DNA of 64,000 nucleotides from Rodentolepis nana (lineage: Eukaryota; Platyhelminthes; Cestoda; Cyclophyllidea; Hymenolepididae), in NCBI GenBank assembly GCA_900617975.1, contig UZAE01012054.1:1-64000 (forward strand), read 5' to 3'. The translations under genes and the position numbers were made by a program. Of the stretch, positions 49,401 through 61,686 are shown one piece after another (positions within the stretch are counted from its first letter, which is position 1; each line of letters starts with the position of its first letter). Under the pieces are notes generated by a model. The model saw only the letters and a program-made list of their open reading frames with translations. It was not told the origin of the DNA and did not search any database.

Positions 49401-52400
49401 TAGTGAAGTTATGGGTAGAGAAAAGGTTTTAGATACTTCAAATCGTGAGCCAATCATTGCTAAAGTTCAGCAGGCAGATACAAGTGGGTGTGTTTCTCAG
49501 TCTATGCCAACAACCGATTTTTCAGATACTCATGCCACGAATGAGGTGCAAGCCGTTTGTGGAAAAATGGGGCAATATTCCTCACAAGCATTGCCGGAAA
49601 CTATTTCCAACGATGATCAGATGAATTTTGTCGAACAGTCCGAGGAGCACAATATTGTGGCTTCCGAGGAACCACATCGGCTCTTGCCTGAAGATGATAA
49701 TGTTCCAGAAGGTATTCAAAACAATCCTGAATCATGTCTTCCTATTGTAGTTCCACCACTTCAAGCTGAGGAAGTTGTTCAACCCAGTTTATTTTCTCCT
49801 CCAGTGCTACCTGCTGTTCGAGTTTTACCACTTCCTACTGGATGCATTTCTAAACAAGAACTAGAGCAGTCTTCTCAGCAAACCTCAGAGACTGGGGTTA
49901 AAGAAATTCGTGTTACCGATTATAGTCAAGCAGAAGTTTCTCGACGACTATCTTCTCAAGTTATATTAACAGAAGCTGATAACATTCCACTTGAGAATAT
50001 TGAACCACTACAAGTTTCCGGATTAGCCGAAACTGAAATTTCAGAAGTTGCCAGAGATGTTGAAATTGAGGTTTCAGAACAGTTGAAACCAAACTTTCAA
50101 GAGACTACATTATCCCAACGTGGGGTTTCTTTTGTACCTAGTGTGATACCTGAAGACTATCAAATAGGATCTGCTGGACTATCGACAGGTTTACTGGATT
50201 CTGTAGTTCCAGATGTTCCTCAATATATTAATTTGAAGATTCCTGATCACCATGAATTATATTCTGTTGAAGAATTGCCTGAAACCGACGTACAATCTAT
50301 TTCTGATATCAGTCTCAGAGACCAACAAGTGGATCAAGTTGAGTTTTCTGCTCCCCCCGATTTACCGAATGCCATTTCAGCTCAACCCGAGGAAACCTCT
50401 GCTCGTTTCCAAAAGCATGAACTACAGTTGGAGCTGTCTGAACAGCCAGAATTTTGTGTTACTCATACATCACCAGTGGGAGAAATTGTATCAATTCCTG
50501 GTATGGTCTCCGAGGAGATTCAATTTGAGGCTTACGAGCAATCAGGGTTGCCCAGTGTTCGAGATTCAGATGTTTCTAGGAATATCCAAGCGGATTTTGA
50601 ACCACAGGTGTCTTACATTTCTCATGATTCATCAAAGGTTGATCGGCCCCAAATCTCAAGAGAACATGAGAGTATTTGCCTTGCCCAAGAATTTTGTGAT
50701 GCTGAGGTACTTTCAGTCTCTGCAACTTCGTCTGGAAACATCCAATTAGAGGTTTCCGAGCAATTAAAATTTACAAAATCCCCGGCTTCTATTATTCATG
50801 AAGATGCTCGTGTTGGTTCCGAACTGCAGGAACACAGTGTTCCTCATGATATATTGGGAGTCAGAATTTCACCAGAAGACGCTCAAACGGCGCTTTTATA
50901 CCAAAGCAATGATTTTCCAAAATCTAGATTTTCAAATGTTTCTGCAGAAATTTCAGGAAAATTGTGTAATGAATTAGCGGTTGATGCCACAACACATCCT
51001 AGTACCACAGGTGAATATATGCATATTGACGCTTCAGAGCATTCTACAAACTTGTCAGAACCTAGGGTTTCAACTGATCTTAATTCGAATGCTCAGAATC
51101 TTCTCTGTGTTGATCCTTTTATTACTGAGCCTTTAACAGAAGTTTGCGAGGAGCCAAAAAGCGAAAGCTTAGCTGAAATGGTTCCAGTTGTTCTATCCTC
51201 GTCTAATGACGTTCCCGTGGAGGTTGAGTTAGTAGAAACAACAGCTCAAAATAATTCTGCCATGAAACTCTATCGAGGTGCTTCTGAGCATTCCTCAATC
51301 GTTGGAAATATTAAAGTCGAACCGGTTTCAGAGAGTATTCAAGGTACAGATTTTCACAAGTCTCCTATGGGTTCTACCGCGGAGGAAACTGATGACAAGG
51401 CTGATGTGAGTATTGTAAGTTGGTTATCTATTTAACTGAGGGAGGATATTGAATTGAACTTTTTTCTGCTGATCGTCTTTTATAGTTGGTAAGAGTTCTG
51501 ATTCTTAATATTGTAGATACTTCAATTAGCATTGACTGGAATTGAGCTAAAATTAGCATTACGTAGCCTTAATGAGTCCTTGTGGGTGCTTATAATTAAG
51601 TGTAACTCTGCTGAATCGAAGTAGTGTAGTGGAATTTGACAACACATGCTCCCAACTATTCGCCTGTTTTATAAAACGTGAAATAAGATCCTATGTAACG
51701 ACAATTATAAGACTAACGAATGGTAATCAGAAATCAATACTTTTTTAACCATTTTTCAAGAGGCAAATTGGCGAATTTTTTCAGTCATCTAATAATATTG
51801 CCGCAGCTGGTGAAGATAAAATGTAAATCAATATGGAGATGAAATATCTTTCCCATCCTTAATTTAACGAAAATATTGTTTGTTTTCATTAGTTATAGTG
51901 CTTTTAATAGATATTGCTGTCACTTCAGACTTCAGGATTGAAAATTCCCCAATCTATTGCGAAATCCGTGCGAATCTCAGCATCTCCTTGTTTCTCAGTT
52001 TTGGGTATGGTTGACGACAACTCTGAAGACTTGAATAGATCTCGACGTTCTCTGAAGAGATCTCCCTCAGAAGGTTCAAGTTCCCGTCGAAATTCAACGG
52101 ACAGCAACGCGATAATTCGAAAATCGCTTTCACATGCAGAAGAGGCGGAGTGTATGGCCAGGGTATCTACTTCTCCTCGAAGTATAGAAAATTCACTCAA
52201 TAGAACAACTGGAAGAAGACGAACAATCACTTTGGACAAACCTTCACCTCATCTTCAAGCCTCTTTGTCAAGAAGTGGGCAATTAGAAAGGACACCACCC
52301 ATAGTAAGTTGATTGGCTACTCCATCTGCTTACATGTTTACTGACAAATATATAAGTACCATATGTATGCCTTCTTTAGATCCGATGCCCCGTTGCTTCA

Positions 52401-55400
52401 GGTAGTAGGCGATCATCCAAGATTGCACTGGATGATCTATCAAAATCTGATGATAAGGGCCAAGCGGTAAGACGTCATTATGTAGATTATATTTTACTTG
52501 CCTTTTTACTTATTGGTCAACCATTGGGTTCTATTTAAGTATTGTGTCTACCTGGGGTTTATTGTTAGATCTTTATTTATTTATATCAAATGGTAGGCTT
52601 CATGATAGCTTTCATTAGCACTTTAGCTGACTTCAGGTTTCACAGAGGGGCTTGACATCGAAGTTGGAAGAGTTAGAGTGGGGGGATAGAAGAGTTATTC
52701 ATCGATATAAAAGAGACAGACAGACACAATGGCAGAGAAAAGATAAGATAGGAGCTGTGGAAGTTGTCGAAAATGACACACAATGGGGTCATGGTAGTTT
52801 GAGGTCAGAAGCCAACTGCCAGTTAATAGACTTTTTTCCCTTATGCGTATACGTTGCCCAGGGTGCACCACGTGGAGTTAAGTCTATCGCACTCCCTTTA
52901 TTGTAAAATATCGTACTGCTTAGACTTCAATACAATTTAATTAAGTTAGAATAGTTGAATAGAATTGAAAATGCCAATAGCTTGACAGTAGATACACGCA
53001 TCAATTAGCCTTATTAGGGATTCAATTTACAAGTTAAACAAGAATAATTGGAATCCCTTAGAATTCGATGCAAAATCTAAACACATAGTCACTTTTATCT
53101 ATAAACACTCAGAATAATGCAGCTACCAAAAATGCTAATTGTTATACATGAATTATCATCTTGTAATTATGAACAAATTGTGCTATTTTAGAGTCCGCTC
53201 ATTCCGAAATGCCACTTGGATGGTGAAAGCGCCAATCAAGTTTCAGGAGATGTGAAATCTATTGAGCACGGTCCAGACAACAAAGAGAACGTTGCTCCGG
53301 AGGTATGTGTTTGGTGTTATCTTTGGCCTTAAGAGAAAGCAATATCTATATGGTGTGTGTTCAAAATTTCTAGAAATTGTTGAATTTTACAAACTTCCCT
53401 TTTAAATTCTTTTTAAATCATGCCTTGTTTATTATTTAAATTTTTCGCTTTAGTTATTTTTGGATTTATTATGCTAATGAGAAACGTGGTGTTAAAAGTC
53501 CACTTTCATTTCTACAGATTTCTTTCCAAGCAAGTTATTTTCTACCCCCCCCCCCTCTTTTGGTCTGTCTGTTGTTTTAAGATTAAAATTCCTCTTTTTT
53601 AATTTGAGTATTGGGTTAATATTACAGAAGTGGATGTGTATTGTCTCCTTTAAACAGAGCAGAAATTCGATTATTTCATGCTGGTTTTATTTCACTTTGC
53701 AACGCACTTTGTGGTGAGAACACTGTTCACATTGAAATTTGATAAGGTTATCTTTTCCAAAATCTTATCTGTGCTTGACTGCGCTCCCTTTGTGTCTATT
53801 AACATGTTAATTAGATGTTTATGCTTATGTGTGATCCTAGGTTTTAATGGGGAGGTATGCAATCTCCTATATTTCAGTACAGTCTAATAGAGTATAATGA
53901 ATCTTTTGTTTTGTGTTTTACCCTTACAGACTCCATCTATTGTTGCCAATCATGGAACTAAACCATCCCTACTAATGCCATCTACATCACCACAGGCATT
54001 TTGTAAACCGTCAAAAGTATCAACAGACTCTCAGCAGCAACTTTCTGAAATTGACGAATCAGCGGAAGAAGAGAAGGCTAGACTTCTTGAGGAAGTTCAA
54101 GCACTTAGGAAAAAGAAGGATGTCCTGGGGTGAGTCTTGCTCATTTTGGTTCAATGCACTATTTGTTTTGCTGATTCGAAATCCCGCCTTGTTTTTTTTC
54201 CTATTTATTTCGGGATGATAAAATTAGCTCTTCTGAAAGAGAAATCCAAATAACAGAATAAAAATTGAATCTAACTATATCCTATTGCCTCGTTAATTTT
54301 CTGTCCTGATAATCTTTTAATACCTCATTTCTCGTAGTTTTTGTTCACTGAATGCGATTGGGGAGAGATAGTTTTTTTCCAAAGGGTGTTATAATTCAAT
54401 TATCAATTTGTAAAAGTAAATGGATTTTTAAATGTATGCTCTTCAATGTTTCCATCTTATTTCAAAATTACAAACAACTGATTTCACTTTTACCTCTACA
54501 ATGGATTTGAATGAATTCAGCCTAATATGGAAATTTCATTACCACAAAACTATCGCTTATTGGCAGTATTTTGAAAGTAATCCACCCTGAGGCCTCAACA
54601 ATTCTAACTCCTTGCAAAATAAAGTTGTATTAGAGGTACTGAGGTTTTGAAGGTAAATATGCTATGCAGTGCGGCCATGATAAGAGATGTGCCGAATTGT
54701 GTAGTGAAGTTGATGTGAGCACTTTCAACGCTTATTACGTACTCTTTTGAGTGTCCAGTATGATTTTATTCGTAATAGTATGTATTTACTGCTTGTAAAT
54801 TGCAATACAGTGTTTATTCACCTTTCTACACTCATGTAGGACCTCTTTGATTGTGGCCATGAGTTTTTCGTAATATTGAATAGTATAACAGCCTTTTTAG
54901 TCATGGGGAGGTAAACGAGTAGACACCTTGTCTAATGCTTGTGTTCACTACTTTGTAATGCAATAAAAAGTCGATGAACTAGAATCCCTGGCTAATGAAT
55001 TCTTTTCTTCTACTTGTAGTTTCGATTAAAATTATCTTATCTTTCATATCTTCCATGTTAGGCTTGTATTAGCCAAATACCGGTCGACCTTTGAAGAGGC
55101 ACTGGATAATCAGAGTGGAATGCATTTCGCTACCGCAAGTGCCGGGTCTCAAGCCGATCAGGAGGCCCATGATGCACGTCGCCAAGCAGCCACACTTCAC
55201 GCGGCTGCTTTGGAATCGCAAAAACGCCAGGAGCGTATAAGGGAGGAGATTGAGAAACGTAGAACTGTAGGTACCTTCTATACCTTTGCTAGTGTGAATT
55301 CAACCGATATTACATGCTGTGTCCTATTCTTAGAACCAGGAACTGATCATTAAGCGCACGGAAATTATGAAAGAGAAGTACCTGCGTCTGTTGGACAAGG

Positions 55401-55775
55401 GCCAGACGTATAAAAAGTACTGCATTGACAAGATTCAAAGGTAAGTTAAACGGTAATGTTTTTATTCGGACTTATTTTTTGTTAATTTATTTATTGGTTC
55501 CTTTTCTCCACTCGCAGAGCTGTTGAAAAGTTGGAGATTACGAAGACGGAATTGGACAAGGAATTGAGCAAGCTGCGTGTGCAACTTAAACAATTAGAGT
55601 TAAAGCAGAGATCTCTCGAAGCAAATCTCGAACAAAAGGTCACTACTCTTTTTTTCCACTTACTCTACTGACAAACGTTCATTATTTAACAATTAATTTT
55701 TTTCTTTATATATAGGCTAAGGAGAATGAGGAGCTAACCAAGATCTGCGACAATCTGCTCAAGGGCGTGTTGTGA
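43494..55775 (+). CDS. TACC: transforming acidic coiled-coil (TACC) protein
   Basis: TACC proteins stabilise centrosomal and spindle microtubules together with XMAP215/ch-TOG and Aurora A. Exons: 43494-43696, 44897-44946, 45577-45648, 46047-46098, 47099-47496, 48797-51405, 51929-52303, 52380-52466, 53192-53302, 53930-54129, 55062-55266, 55334-55440, 55518-55638, 55716-55775; 4650 nt, 1549 aa, frame intact. The first 1100 or so residues are acidic, Ser/Pro/Glu-rich and disordered-looking, including one 2.6 kb exon with decayed EVSEQ-type repeats. A Ser/Arg-rich stretch (SRRSLKRSPSEGSSSRRNST) suggests kinase sites. The last 200 residues are a continuous coiled coil (EEEKARLLEEVQALRKKKD onward) ending in NEELTKICDNLLKGVL, matching the C-terminus of TACC family members (EIEELTKICDELI). 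Introns 5 and 8 contain SINE-like copies 4 and 5. An alternative donor for exon 6 at 51415 adds three residues. The exon 13 donor (gtcact) is weak. Vertebrate paralogue assignment is not possible. Confidence 0.88.
44140..44278. repeat. second interspersed repeat, copy B (TACC intron 1)
   Basis: Partner of the copy at 41109-41255, in the same orientation. A gagggagagagggagtgtgt simple stretch replaces part of the left side, and a block before tccaccat is missing. Confidence 0.6.
48185..48579 (-). mobile_element. SINE-like element, copy 4 (TACC intron 5)
   Basis: About 395 bp with the full family consensus, beginning with the T-rich atttatttattatatcaaatgg and ending gcctatcgcacaccc. Flanks atgaaggaaacatt (48171-48184) and atgaaggaaatatt (48580-48593) are a 14 bp target-site duplication with one mismatch. 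The inner module is partly duplicated (gaacagaagaatgtttcaagg repeats gacagaagagtgcttcaaag). It contains the window's only ambiguous base (48369) next to a G run. Confidence 0.88.
52571..52896 (-). mobile_element. SINE-like element, copy 5 (TACC intron 8)
   Basis: About 326 bp, starting ctttatttatttatatcaaatgg and ending ctatcgcactccc. Flanks tttattgttagat (52558-52570) and tttattgtaaaat (52897-52909) agree at 11 of 13 positions. More point differences than copies 1 and 4 suggest an older insertion; the gaggtaagt motif has become gagttaagt. Confidence 0.82.
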
Positions 55776-56157
55776 AAGCATTTTATTCTATTATTTTCTT
55801 AAAACAGCATTTTAAACTGGATTTTGCATTTTTGAATATATATATGTATGTTTTATACATTATCTAAGGCCTCTTTGGTCTTTCTTTAGATTGAGAATGA
55901 ACATGTGTACTTATCAGAGGGGGGGGGGGGTCTGTCATTGTTGGAAACCTTGAGGTTGGAAAAATCGGCAATATTCTATCCACCTTGAATGTGCATCGAT
56001 GAGGGCCTATGTAATTTAGTTGAAAGGGAGTAGTAAAAGCTTAACTATTAAACTTCTGCGTGTTATCCCTATAAAATTAGAGTTTATTGTTCTTTGAGCA
56101 AAAAATTTGCGTTGTTTCTTTATTTCAGTCCGATACCACAGAAGAAAACCGGCAGAA

Positions 56158-56163
56158 ATAAAG
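56158..56163 (+). terminator. possible TACC poly(A) signal
   Basis: First canonical AATAAA after the TACC stop, but 383 nt away; an ATTAAA at 56047 is an alternative. Confidence 0.35.
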
Positions 56164-56976
56164 CAGCAAAGTGCAGCGACCCATATTATTTTCGGTTGAG
56201 TAATAACAAGGCTAATTCCCAGTCAACTTGACGTGCTCTCATGTGGGTCTGCAGGTGGCCTCGTGATATATGAATTAGGTCAAACCGATGAACTCCATTC
56301 CGTGCTTTCGCAATTTGCCTTCCTCTTTATATTTTGAACCTTCATGCACAACTGTTCTTCAATATGCAATAAGTACTCTGACCATAGAATGGCAAAATCA
56401 AAGCCTATAACACTATAGACTTGTATAAACTGGCATTTCCCAACCTCGTATAGCATTTTAATTGTTCAAAGGTTTGATTTCACAGTTTTATTTGGTTGAG
56501 AATATCGCCACCGATTAAGACCCATCATAGAAATCCTATAGATGAGAGCTTTGTTTTTTACGCAAATAAACGGTGCTGCAGCCTTCTAAAAGCGCTTGAA
56601 AGAAGCATATAGATATTTGGTTGAGGTAATAGCAGAAATAGCCAGCTTTCCATCGTCCTTTGTGATGGGGTGACACATTAAGCGAGTATAAGGTGCATTA
56701 CCTACAAAAGCTACGAGAACGTTCAGTAGCGAATTGTCAGTGAAGCCGAAATTTCACTTAACTTAATTCGGAAATTCAGTTGATTGTTCAGTATTACATA
56801 AAAATATGGAAAATGCAGCAACAAGAAGAGCTAAATAAAATTTTTTCACCATTTTCCAGCACTTGGAAGTAAGGTAAGAGGATTGTATTCTGCAACTCTT
56901 AGACGGATACGTTTGATTTAGATAAGCTTATTCTAGTCCCTTCACCAAATTTAAGCGAACTAACCAAAATAAACAA

Positions 56977-56982
56977 TTTATT
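56977..56982 (-). terminator. MSTO1 poly(A) signal
   Basis: TTTATT on the + strand, that is AATAAA on the coding strand, 80 nt beyond the MSTO1 stop codon. Confidence 0.65.
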
Positions 56983-57061
56983 AATTTAGGACAAGCTTAA
57001 ATATCTAAAAACAATATATACATTGCAAGTTGCCACGAATCAGGAGTGCTAGCACACAGTC

Positions 57062-59260
57062 TCAACCATCCATTGAAGCGTACGCCTCAACGAGCCTATC
57101 CACAGCACATTCTTGAATTTGTTTTAACTCATCTTTTTCAATACAGGTATTATGAAACTTGAGGAAGGCACTATCCATATTCTGCTTCAGCCCACGAGCT
57201 AGCCATTGGCTTTCCTCTGTCCAATGACTGACAGCCTCGAGAAGGACATGCGCACGCGAGCGGGATTGGCTACATGATGATGTAATCGCGGCACTACTGG
57301 AATGGGGTGCATTTAAGACATCTGTGGGAAGGCAGCATGATAACCGTGGTTGAAGACCCTGTTCTATTGAACACGCTACACCACCAGAATGTGGAAGGCA
57401 GGAAATAAACTGTCCATCTTCCAGTTTGTAACCACGAGTTGAGAACTGACAGGCTAACGAAAGAGGATAAGTGGAAGGTAATTCCGGAGATGTCTTCTGA
57501 CATATACTGAAAGTGTTCGCATGTGTCCATTTGGGTTTGGAATTAAATTCTGAAGAAAGGCGCTCGTTGACAAGAGAGAAAGACATCATCTGGAAATATA
57601 TAAAGTTGAAAAATTCAGAGATTAATTATATGACACGGATAATGGCGCCTTAAAGGCAAAAAACAATATACTTGTCACTGACATTCGGACACTATCCTAT
57701 AAAAGCAAAGCTAAAAGGTAAAATGTGAACATTCGATCGAAATACGACACAAAAGCCGTACATGAATTCGGGACGCATAGGTGCACTTATAATGAACTGA
57801 GCGGCTAGTAGAATTAGTAAACTGGCAACTAAAGTAGGATGGTAAAATGCGGGTTACTCACCACGAAGGGTTCATGAAGCCGGCCATTACCCAAAATTAG
57901 TATTTTAAAGCACTTTATTCAGGAAAAAATAAAATAAATGACGCACATCGACTTAAAACCTAAAAACAGCATGTTTAGACTGGAGAGCAATAAAGTGGAT
58001 TCACCAATAAAAGGTGCATGAAATTGGTCCATTGAACAAACGCTGCCTTAAAATGATACCAAAACCTGTAGCTTAGTAGCATAAGAATTATACATAAAGA
58101 AATTGATTTACAAAGCTTTAGAAATAGTAGATCCTGCGAATAGTCACCCTTATTACTAATTCATAGATAATTTCAAATAGCAGAGTTAGAGAAATTTAAA
58201 AATAGAATTAAAGCATAAAACAAATTACCTTTTTCCTAGTCGGTGTGAGAGATTTAACAAATTCATGTAAATCAGCGGAGTAGACATGGGAAGACTTGAG
58301 AAGCATAGGCGTGAGTAGAGTAGTTAATCCAGCAGCTAGTCGGCTGGTTGTCGAACAGACATCCCCAACATCCATCAGCGGGCACCAAGCAGAACAAGAG
58401 GACCAGCTGGAGGCCATTTCCATGGCCGAATAGAGAGCAATTCGGTTAAGACATACGATAGACCAGCGCCGATGATTTTGAAGAGGGGATGACGCGACGG
58501 CAGATGTGAAAAGAGGACTCTTAGCAAACTCTTCACTCAGATACTCACCCAACCTCAAGCCGACACCAGAGAAACCTGAATCGGAATCGATTAAAAGGGA
58601 AAATCCACTCGGACGGTCGCATTCCTCAACTAAATGATGGAAATAATCTTCAAATTTCTCGAATTCCTCCCCACCGGGTCTATAGAGGTCTGTGCCTTGA
58701 GCGAACAACGATAAGGTAGAAGGAGAGTCGCTATCTTGAATATGCTCTTGCGAATTGTTTTGGGAATTCGTTGGTGAGGCGAAAAGATCTCCAGGAAATG
58801 ATGCATCGAGAAAGTCTCTAATGACAGAAACAGACTCCTCACCTTTCCATCTACGTTTTACAGAAGGGAGTAAGCAATCAGTCCAGTAACGAAGCTCAGA
58901 ATCCCCATTTACTACTGGGGCATGATCATGCCCATTTGAGTGAGATTGTGGCTTAGCATCCTGCACAATAGTCTGAACATCACCACCCCAAGCAACAGTG
59001 ACAGAATTAGGCATGGAAGAGGCTGTTTCTACATGGGGACTACGAATACTTCCAAGAGTATCAATGGCGATTAGACGTGGCATGGCATTAGCTAGGCCAC
59101 TCTTTTCTTTTAAACGAAAAAGAGAGGGAGCATTGAAGACTGAATCACTCGGATTTTGAAGGACAATCGATTCCTGCAAATTCCAGAAGTGCGCACCAAT
59201 CCAATTTGACGCTGGCCCAGCCTGGATAAATACAAGTTCGCGAGAGTCATTTGAAGTCAT
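57062..59260 (-). CDS. MSTO1: Misato homologue (tubulin-like mitochondrial protein)
   Basis: Misato proteins control mitochondrial distribution/morphology, and in flies also spindle assembly; they carry a Misato segment II domain followed by a tubulin-like region. Two coding exons, 59260-58229 and 57589-57062, join in phase 0 across a 639 nt intron, giving 519 aa (human 570). The N-terminus ELVFIQAGPASNWIGAHFWN matches the family's conserved LTLQLG...FVGAHWWN opening, and YFHHLVEECDRPSGFSLLID followed by GFSGVG (near residue 229) matches the family block FYVEECD..QGFQ...DGFSGVG. The ATG at 59260 was chosen because the open frame upstream begins only with GTG and is crossed by a splice-acceptor-like ttctttacag ending at 59284. 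The C-terminal exon is less conserved and rests on splice signals and frame. It is convergent with TACC and divergent from the LRRFIP-like gene. Confidence 0.88.
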
Positions 59261-59290
59261 AAGGGATTTAATACCGTATGGATCTGTAAA
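59261..59290 (-). promoter_or_regulatory. possible splice acceptor before MSTO1 ATG
   Basis: On the coding strand gttctttacag lies 23 nt before the ATG. It would serve a 5' UTR intron or spliced-leader addition. Confidence 0.4.
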
Positions 59291-61660
59291 GAACGGCACT
59301 TAAATAAAAAATAGTCAATATTACTAAAGTATTTAAATGAAAATATGTCTAATTGGAATGATACTAAAACAGGTTTAACAAATAACTTCTTAAATTAATT
59401 GGAATACACACATAAACACACCCACACACTAACGAGCCCTTTTTACTTACGCTCGCTTACATAGGTCCATCTTTGGTGAAGAAAAACAAAATAAATATAG
59501 AATATTTTTCAACCCAAAAACATTTTAACAAGCATAAGCCAACTTATGGATTAGAATTTCAAGTTTCCACGAATTTTGAATAAACTCAAAATACTTCTCA
59601 ATTTTCATGCTTCCTAAGTAATCGTTCCATTTTATTCCTGATATAAGACATCAGGCATATATTAAAAATATTTGATTAACTTGTTCGTAATATACTTCAT
59701 AATCAAGATTTGCAATTGTAACAAATGGAAATACTTTGCAAAAATTAACGGAATTTATTTTTTTGATCGGGGTTACCCTGATCTGTTTCTCCTATACAGT
59801 GCTACCTTATGTCAATTCCAACGTTGAGGAAAATTAGTACTATTCTAAAAAATCATGTATCCTAGAGCATCGCAGATTAATTTTGACTGAAAATAGTATA
59901 ACGGAGCTGAGCTATCTAAGCAGTGCAATGTTAGGACGGCACACAAAGAAATATGTATAATTCATTTTTCTTCTTAACAAGCAGTAGAAAATGTGCTCTA
60001 AAAGATCGATAATTCATGATTAAAAACTGCCGTAAAGCATCAATTGAATATCTGAAACAGACACTTATTAAAATAATGAATTTGAAGATCTAAGCCGTTG
60101 TTGCACTTCACCCTTTTGTCCTACCTCCATTATCATCTCTGTTATTCGATGTAAGATTCCAAACCCAATTGGATTTCGCTTTGCATTACTTTACTGTTTG
60201 TGATAAGAGCACTATACTAACCTCAATGCTGATGAATATTTTAAAATTCCAATGCTCCATTCTGCATTGTCTTTACAAAGTCAAGACTTATAAGTTCCTG
60301 TGCCATTAATAACCTTTTAAAATAGCTTTGGATTCTTTTGTACGTACTTCACATAGTATAAAATCGGAGAATTGGTTTGAAATTTCTTATTAATATTATA
60401 GCATTTGTTTTTTCACTTTCGTATATATAAATGCTTGCATGATAATATCATAGAAAACAGTATGCATAAATAACTACATTATTTGCACTTATGTTGAAAA
60501 TGAAATAAATATAATTCTGCAAATGTTTACCACTACAGGACCACCACAAGTGCCAATATTCTTATGAAAATGCATGACTAAATATATTACTTGAAATAGA
60601 TAAACCGTAAATGCAAAAACTGATAGAAACTGTCTAATTAACGATTTATTCATAAAAAAATTATGGAAATGTTCACCTTATTTTTGTAAACGATAGTTTA
60701 TATATCGGATGAGACTTTGAATATGAAAGTCATCGGGATCTATTGACTGACCTAATGTGTAAATTTATGTGTACATATTTTAGTATTTTTGCAACAAACG
60801 GTTAAATAGCTGATCGACCAATATATGCAGAGACGCTCTCGTTATGCTTGCTTTTACATGCATGGAAACCAAGTGTTAAGTACTTCAATGATTTCATTGC
60901 ATTGCTTTGAACCTATGTGATATCGAGTGCATCATAACTGCATTCGATCGAATGAAAAAAATTTTGCATTGATTTCATGTAAACGAAGAATGCTAACTCT
61001 TATCAGTTAACTGACCACAAATTATGAATTGCTAAGAACGAAGTTAATTATTGGATATTATATTTTAATAGTGCATCTAAATAGTTTATCATAGTTTTTA
61101 TGTCCCTAATGAAGCAAGGCTATATTATATTGATTATTTTTACTCATGCATGCATGCAAATACACACACATACCTAAAAAAGAGAACAAATATTTCGTTT
61201 TTATGATATTTTTTACAAATTTGGCTGGTTTGCTTTACTAGTCTGATATTTTAAACTCCATTTACTTGATAGCGATAAGTTTGCAAATAAGTTTGAACAG
61301 AAAATATTTTTGCTTGCACGAATTTTCAAAATTTTTTATTTAAATGAGTTGTCTTTTCATTTTATTAAATTATTTATTCTATATTATGTTAAACCCATAA
61401 CAACGCGCTCTAATTAACCAAGTGATATTTGCTCGTTTTTCGCCTGTTAGTGTGTCGTGACTAGTGTAGGTTTCACGTATTAAATTAATTTAAAGCTAAA
61501 TTTAATGACATTGAACTTTCTTACTTCGTCTTTGATCTATATTTGAATTTGCTATTTAGTGCATATCTCCTCAATGGACCTTACCATATATTATGGCTTT
61601 TGAACCTTCATATAATTTGAAGACTGTTCTTGTTATTTATTTTTTTTAAAATATTTTTAT
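59291..61660. other. divergent intergenic region, MSTO1/LRRFIP-like
   Basis: About 2.4 kb of AT-rich sequence between two head-to-head genes, so it should contain both promoters. It holds short CA-rich runs near 59405 and 61160 and one POU octamer (atgcaaat, 61154-61161) beside a tgcatgcatgca run. No convincing TATA box could be distinguished from the AT background. Confidence 0.5.
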
Positions 61661-61662
61661 TT

Positions 61663-61686
61663 TCCTGTACTAGGTTAAATTTCACT
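61663..61686 (+). promoter_or_regulatory. possible splice acceptor before LRRFIP-like ATG
   Basis: The sequence ttttcctgtactag ends 13 nt before the ATG, preceded by a T-rich tract. It is the best of the three acceptor-before-ATG sites. Confidence 0.45.

Larger units (their letters stand above)
55776..57061. other. TACC/MSTO1 convergent spacer
   Basis: Tail-to-tail spacer holding both 3' UTRs. It has a 12-base G run at 55919-55930 and no coding signal. Confidence 0.6.
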
